Source: CAIKMD01 sp035552195 (GTDB taxonomy: Bacteria; Pseudomonadota; Alphaproteobacteria; ATCC43930; CGMCC-115725). From it: a stretch of 64,000 bases of DNA. The notes beneath the pieces are model-generated. The model worked only from the letters and a program-made list of their open reading frames with translations, made no database searches and was not told the DNA's origin. A program made the translations under genes and the position numbers. This document shows positions 61,642-64,000 of this stretch, in pieces. The stretch is from the NCBI GenBank assembly GCA_035552195.1, contig DASZLU010000149.1, forward strand, positions 1-64,000, given 5' to 3'. The stretch's first letter is position 1. Each line of letters starts with the position of its first letter.

Positions 61642-62580
61642 GTGAAAATCGATATCGTCGTCGCGCCGCGGCTTTACCTGCCCATCATGGAAAGACTGGA
61701 GCAGGAATTTACGATTCATCCGCTATGGGAGGCGAAAGAACCTCTCGAGATGCTCGCGCCGGTAGCGGATCGCGTGCGCGGGTTTGCCAGTTTCACCGGC
61801 TACCCGGTGCCGGCGAAAATGATGGACGCGCTCCCGAAACTCGAGATCATCGCCGCGATGAGCGTCGGCACCGACCATATCGACCTCGCGGCCGCCAAGG
61901 CGCGCGGCATCGCCGTAACCAACGCACCCGACGTGCTGACCGATTGTGTCGCCGATCTCGGCATGGGGCTGACCATCAACCTGGCGCGCAATCTCGTCGC
62001 GGCGGACCAATTCGTCCGCGCCGGCGATTGGACCAAGGGGCTGTTTCCGCTCCAGACCAAGCTCGGCGGTGCGACGATGGGGATCGTCGGGCTGGGCCGC
62101 ATCGGCAAGGCGGTGGCAAAACGCGCCGAGGCTTTCGGCATGCGCATCACCTATTACGGCCGGCGGCGCGTGTCCGACGCAACCTATCCGTTCTACGACG
62201 ATCTCGTCGCCATGGCGCGCGACAGCGACTATCTGATGCTGACCTGTCCGGGCGGCGAGGCGACGCGCAAGCTGGTCGATGCGAAGGTGATTGCGGCGCT
62301 CGGGCCCGAGGGCATGCTGGTTAACATCGCGCGCGGCTCGGTGGTCGATCAGCCGGCGCTGATCGCGGCGCTGCGGGAACGGACGCTCGGTGGCGCGGCG
62401 CTCGATGTCTATGCCGACGAGCCGCGCGTGCCCGAGACCTTGATGAAGCTCGACAATGTCGTGCTCGCACCGCACATCGCCAGCGCCACGCATGCGACGC
62501 GGCGCGCCATGGGCAATCTCATGATCGACAATCTACGGGCGCATTTCGCCGGCGAGGAATTGCTGACGCCGGTGATCTAG
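61642..62580 (+). CDS. D-isomer-specific 2-hydroxyacid dehydrogenase
   Basis: A 312-residue NAD(P)-dependent reductase, probably acting on glyoxylate, hydroxypyruvate or 2-ketogluconate. The Rossmann motif is GLGRIGKAVAKRA (about residues 153-165), the catalytic Arg is in NIARGSVVD, a Glu in the DVYADEPRVPE loop and the His in LAPHIASAT. An initial GTG at 61642 is read as Met. No paired kinase or transporter gene is adjacent. The exact substrate is not clear. Confidence 0.89.
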   Translation: MKIDIVVAPRLYLPIMERLEQEFTIHPLWEAKEPLEMLAPVADRVRGFASFTGYPVPAKMMDALPKLEIIAAMSVGTDHIDLAAAKARGIAVTNAPDVLTDCVADLGMGLTINLARNLVAADQFVRAGDWTKGLFPLQTKLGGATMGIVGLGRIGKAVAKRAEAFGMRITYYGRRRVSDATYPFYDDLVAMARDSDYLMLTCPGGEATRKLVDAKVIAALGPEGMLVNIARGSVVDQPALIAALRERTLGGAALDVYADEPRVPETLMKLDNVVLAPHIASATHATRRAMGNLMIDNLRAHFAGEELLTPVI

Positions 62581-62601
62581 CCTGCGGTGATCCGAACGCC
62601 G

Positions 62602-62823
62602 CTAAGCGGCGCGCGATGAGCCGGCGTGCCGATGCGCCCGGTGCGGAATCTCGTTCGCTTCGACCGACCGGCTGCCTTGCCGCAGATCGTACGCGATCGC
62701 GTGTCCGTGCTGGGCGAAGAGTTTTCGCGCGGAAGCCGCCGCCTCGCTATCGCTTTCCTGAATGATGGTATCGGCACCGAGAAGCTGACCGCTCGCGCCG
62801 AAATAGTAGCAGCGATACTGCAT
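62602..62823 (-). CDS. Small conserved hypothetical protein
   Basis: A 73-residue protein beginning MQYRCYYFGASGQLLGADTI, a pattern seen in short alphaproteobacterial proteins in which the N-terminal half forms a small beta-sheet and QESDSEAAASARKLF a helix. ATG 62823 has a strong gagggagg site. Function unknown. Confidence 0.68.
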   Translation of the reverse strand: MQYRCYYFGASGQLLGADTIIQESDSEAAASARKLFAQHGHAIAYDLRQGSRSVEANEIPHRAHRHAGSSRAA

Positions 62824-62936
62824 GTCCCCTCCCTCCGGCGATTGAGATCGCCTTTTGAGGAAAGGCAAACTTACGCCAGCGCTGTGGCGAAATTATGATC
62901 GCGAGGCCGTTTCGTCATTACAAAACGGGCATAACA

Positions 62937-63845
62937 TCACATCCGCGGTATTTTATCCGTCGCCTGTCCGACACGTGCCGGCGCGTTGACGCGCTCCAAT
63001 TCCAACAGCAGCGCGTTTTGGTCGAGTTCGCCGCCACCTTGCTTCACGAGATCGCGGTAAAGCGCGGTCACGCATTCGGAAAGCGGCAATCGCAGATCAG
63101 CCGCTTTGGCCGCGGCAAGGATCGTGTCCTGATCCTTGAGTTGCACGCGGGCGCGGCCGCCGGGAATAAAATCGCGCTCGATCATGCGCTTACCGTGCAA
63201 TTGCAGGATGCGGCTATCGGCAAAGCCGCCCAGCAGCGCCTCGCGCACCGCCGCCGGATCGGCGCCGCTGGCCGCGGCGAGCAACAGCGCTTCGGCGACG
63301 GCGCCGATGGTGATGGCGACGATCGCCTGGTTGCAGCATTTGGCGAGCTGGCCGCTGCCGGCCGGGCCGACGAGCGTCGGGCGGCCGAGCAGATTGAAGA
63401 TCGGTTTCGCACGCGCGAAATCTGGTAGGTCGCCGCCAGCCATGATCGCGAGCGTGCCGGAGGCCGCACCGACCACCCCGCCCGAAACAGGCGCATCGAG
63501 ATAGCCGATACCGCGCGCGGCAAAACGTTGGGAGTGATCGCGAGCGAGGGGCGGCGGCGACGAACTCATATCGATGACGAGCGCACCGCGTTGCAGCGCG
63601 GCGGCGGCGCCGTCCTCGCCGAACAACACCGCCTCAACGACCGGCCCCGTCTCGAGCATGGTGACGAGCACATCGGCGTTGGCCGCCGCGTCGGCCGGCG
63701 TTGCGGCGACTCGCGCGCCTTCGATTGATTCGGCTTTGGCGCGCGTGCGGTTCCAGAGCACGACATCGCACCCGGCGGCGACGAGACGCTCGGCCATCGG
63801 CGCGCCCATCAGGCCAATGCCGAGAAAAGCAATGCGCTCGCTCAT
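62937..63845 (-). CDS. 3-hydroxyisobutyrate dehydrogenase-family NAD(P)-dependent oxidoreductase
   Basis: A 302-residue beta-hydroxyacid dehydrogenase. The N-terminal cofactor motif is FLGIGLMGAPMA, then the substrate loop DAPVSGGVVGA and the catalytic Lys in QLAKCCNQAIVA. Candidates include 3-hydroxyisobutyrate, tartronate-semialdehyde or related reductases. ATG 63845 has an aaagga site 9-10 nt upstream; a longer in-frame N-terminal extension is not supported. No neighbour identifies the pathway. Confidence 0.9.
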   Translation of the reverse strand: MSERIAFLGIGLMGAPMAERLVAAGCDVVLWNRTRAKAESIEGARVAATPADAAANADVLVTMLETGPVVEAVLFGEDGAAAALQRGALVIDMSSSPPPLARDHSQRFAARGIGYLDAPVSGGVVGAASGTLAIMAGGDLPDFARAKPIFNLLGRPTLVGPAGSGQLAKCCNQAIVAITIGAVAEALLLAAASGADPAAVREALLGGFADSRILQLHGKRMIERDFIPGGRARVQLKDQDTILAAAKAADLRLPLSECVTALYRDLVKQGGGELDQNALLLELERVNAPARVGQATDKIPRM

Positions 63846-63941
63846 GGTATTTGATCCTTTCCCGCCGCGACGTCGCAACCTGACCTTTGTCCTAAAGGTT
63901 ATATCCCGCAAACATGTTGTGAACACGGGGAGCACGGAGCT

Positions 63942-64000
63942 TTGTCGCGGCCTTTCGATGCCATCGGTCGTCATCCGGTGTGGACCGGTTTCGGTGTCTT
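63942..64000 (+). CDS. Possible start of a further gene, cut by the window edge
   Basis: From TTG 63942 a frame stays open to the window end, preceded by ggggag at 9 nt, and reads SRPFDAIGRHPVWTGFG. Too short to assign; an ATG frame from 63958 is also open. Recorded only because the 155 bp after the previous gene are otherwise empty. Confidence 0.25.
   Translation, partial: MSRPFDAIGRHPVWTGFGV

Overview
This is a GC-rich window with dense coding on both strands, and it looks like an alphaproteobacterial chromosome. The evidence is the gene order rseP-bamA-ompH-lpxD-fabZ-lpxA-lpxI/lpxB with LpxI (not LpxH) as the UDP-diacylglucosamine pyrophosphatase, the linked recG / sdhE / mfd genes, and the small DUF1488 and CspA-type proteins. 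I cannot name a genus; a Rhodospirillales- or Hyphomicrobiales-like soil or rhizosphere organism would fit. I saw no rRNA, tRNA, CRISPR array, transposase or phage gene.

Layout. 0-8 kb: outer-membrane and lipid A operon on the plus strand, ending in an in-frame LpxI-LpxB fusion, followed by gloA. 8.5-12 kb: type III polyketide synthase plus ICMT-type methyltransferase, a DUF502 membrane protein, and a split ThDP-dependent decarboxylase resembling ComD/ComE. 12-24.4 kb: dienelactone hydrolase, then an array of solute-binding proteins: one TRAP-type (DctP), two twin-arginine NMT1-type on the plus strand, five tandem NMT1/TauA-type on the minus strand, and one family-1 type. None has a permease or ATPase beside it. 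22.4-27.9 kb: enzymes that resemble aromatic meta-cleavage catabolism (LigI-like lactonase, Rieske oxygenase, LigJ-like amidohydrolase, LigB-like extradiol dioxygenase). 28-31.4 kb: a GT87 membrane protein and recG. 31.4-49 kb: accessory block with two MetE-like proteins, a GT39 protein, a Tat-exported beta-helix protein, a tenth solute-binding protein, a secreted phosphoesterase, a SnoaL-ArsR-DUF899-DUF899 operon with a readable promoter and operator, two hydroxybenzoate-decarboxylase-like amidohydrolases, a second LpxD, and small stress-type proteins. 49-53 kb: sdhE and mfd. 53-64 kb: FrnE-like DsbA, an SDR, a response regulator next to a nine-PAS histidine kinase, a CHAD protein, two NAD(P)-dependent dehydrogenases and a small conserved protein.

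How it fits together. The first 8 kb builds the outer membrane. The middle reads as a substrate-capture and aromatic-degradation region in which binding proteins have been multiplied by tandem duplication; palindromic intergenic repeats sit at several junctions, and one of them appears to supply the signal peptide of a binding protein. The most unusual items are the orphan binding-protein array, the repeat-derived signal peptide, the LpxI-LpxB fusion, a decayed binding-protein remnant near 42.6 kb, and the separation of recG from sdhE-mfd by about 18 kb of accessory genes.
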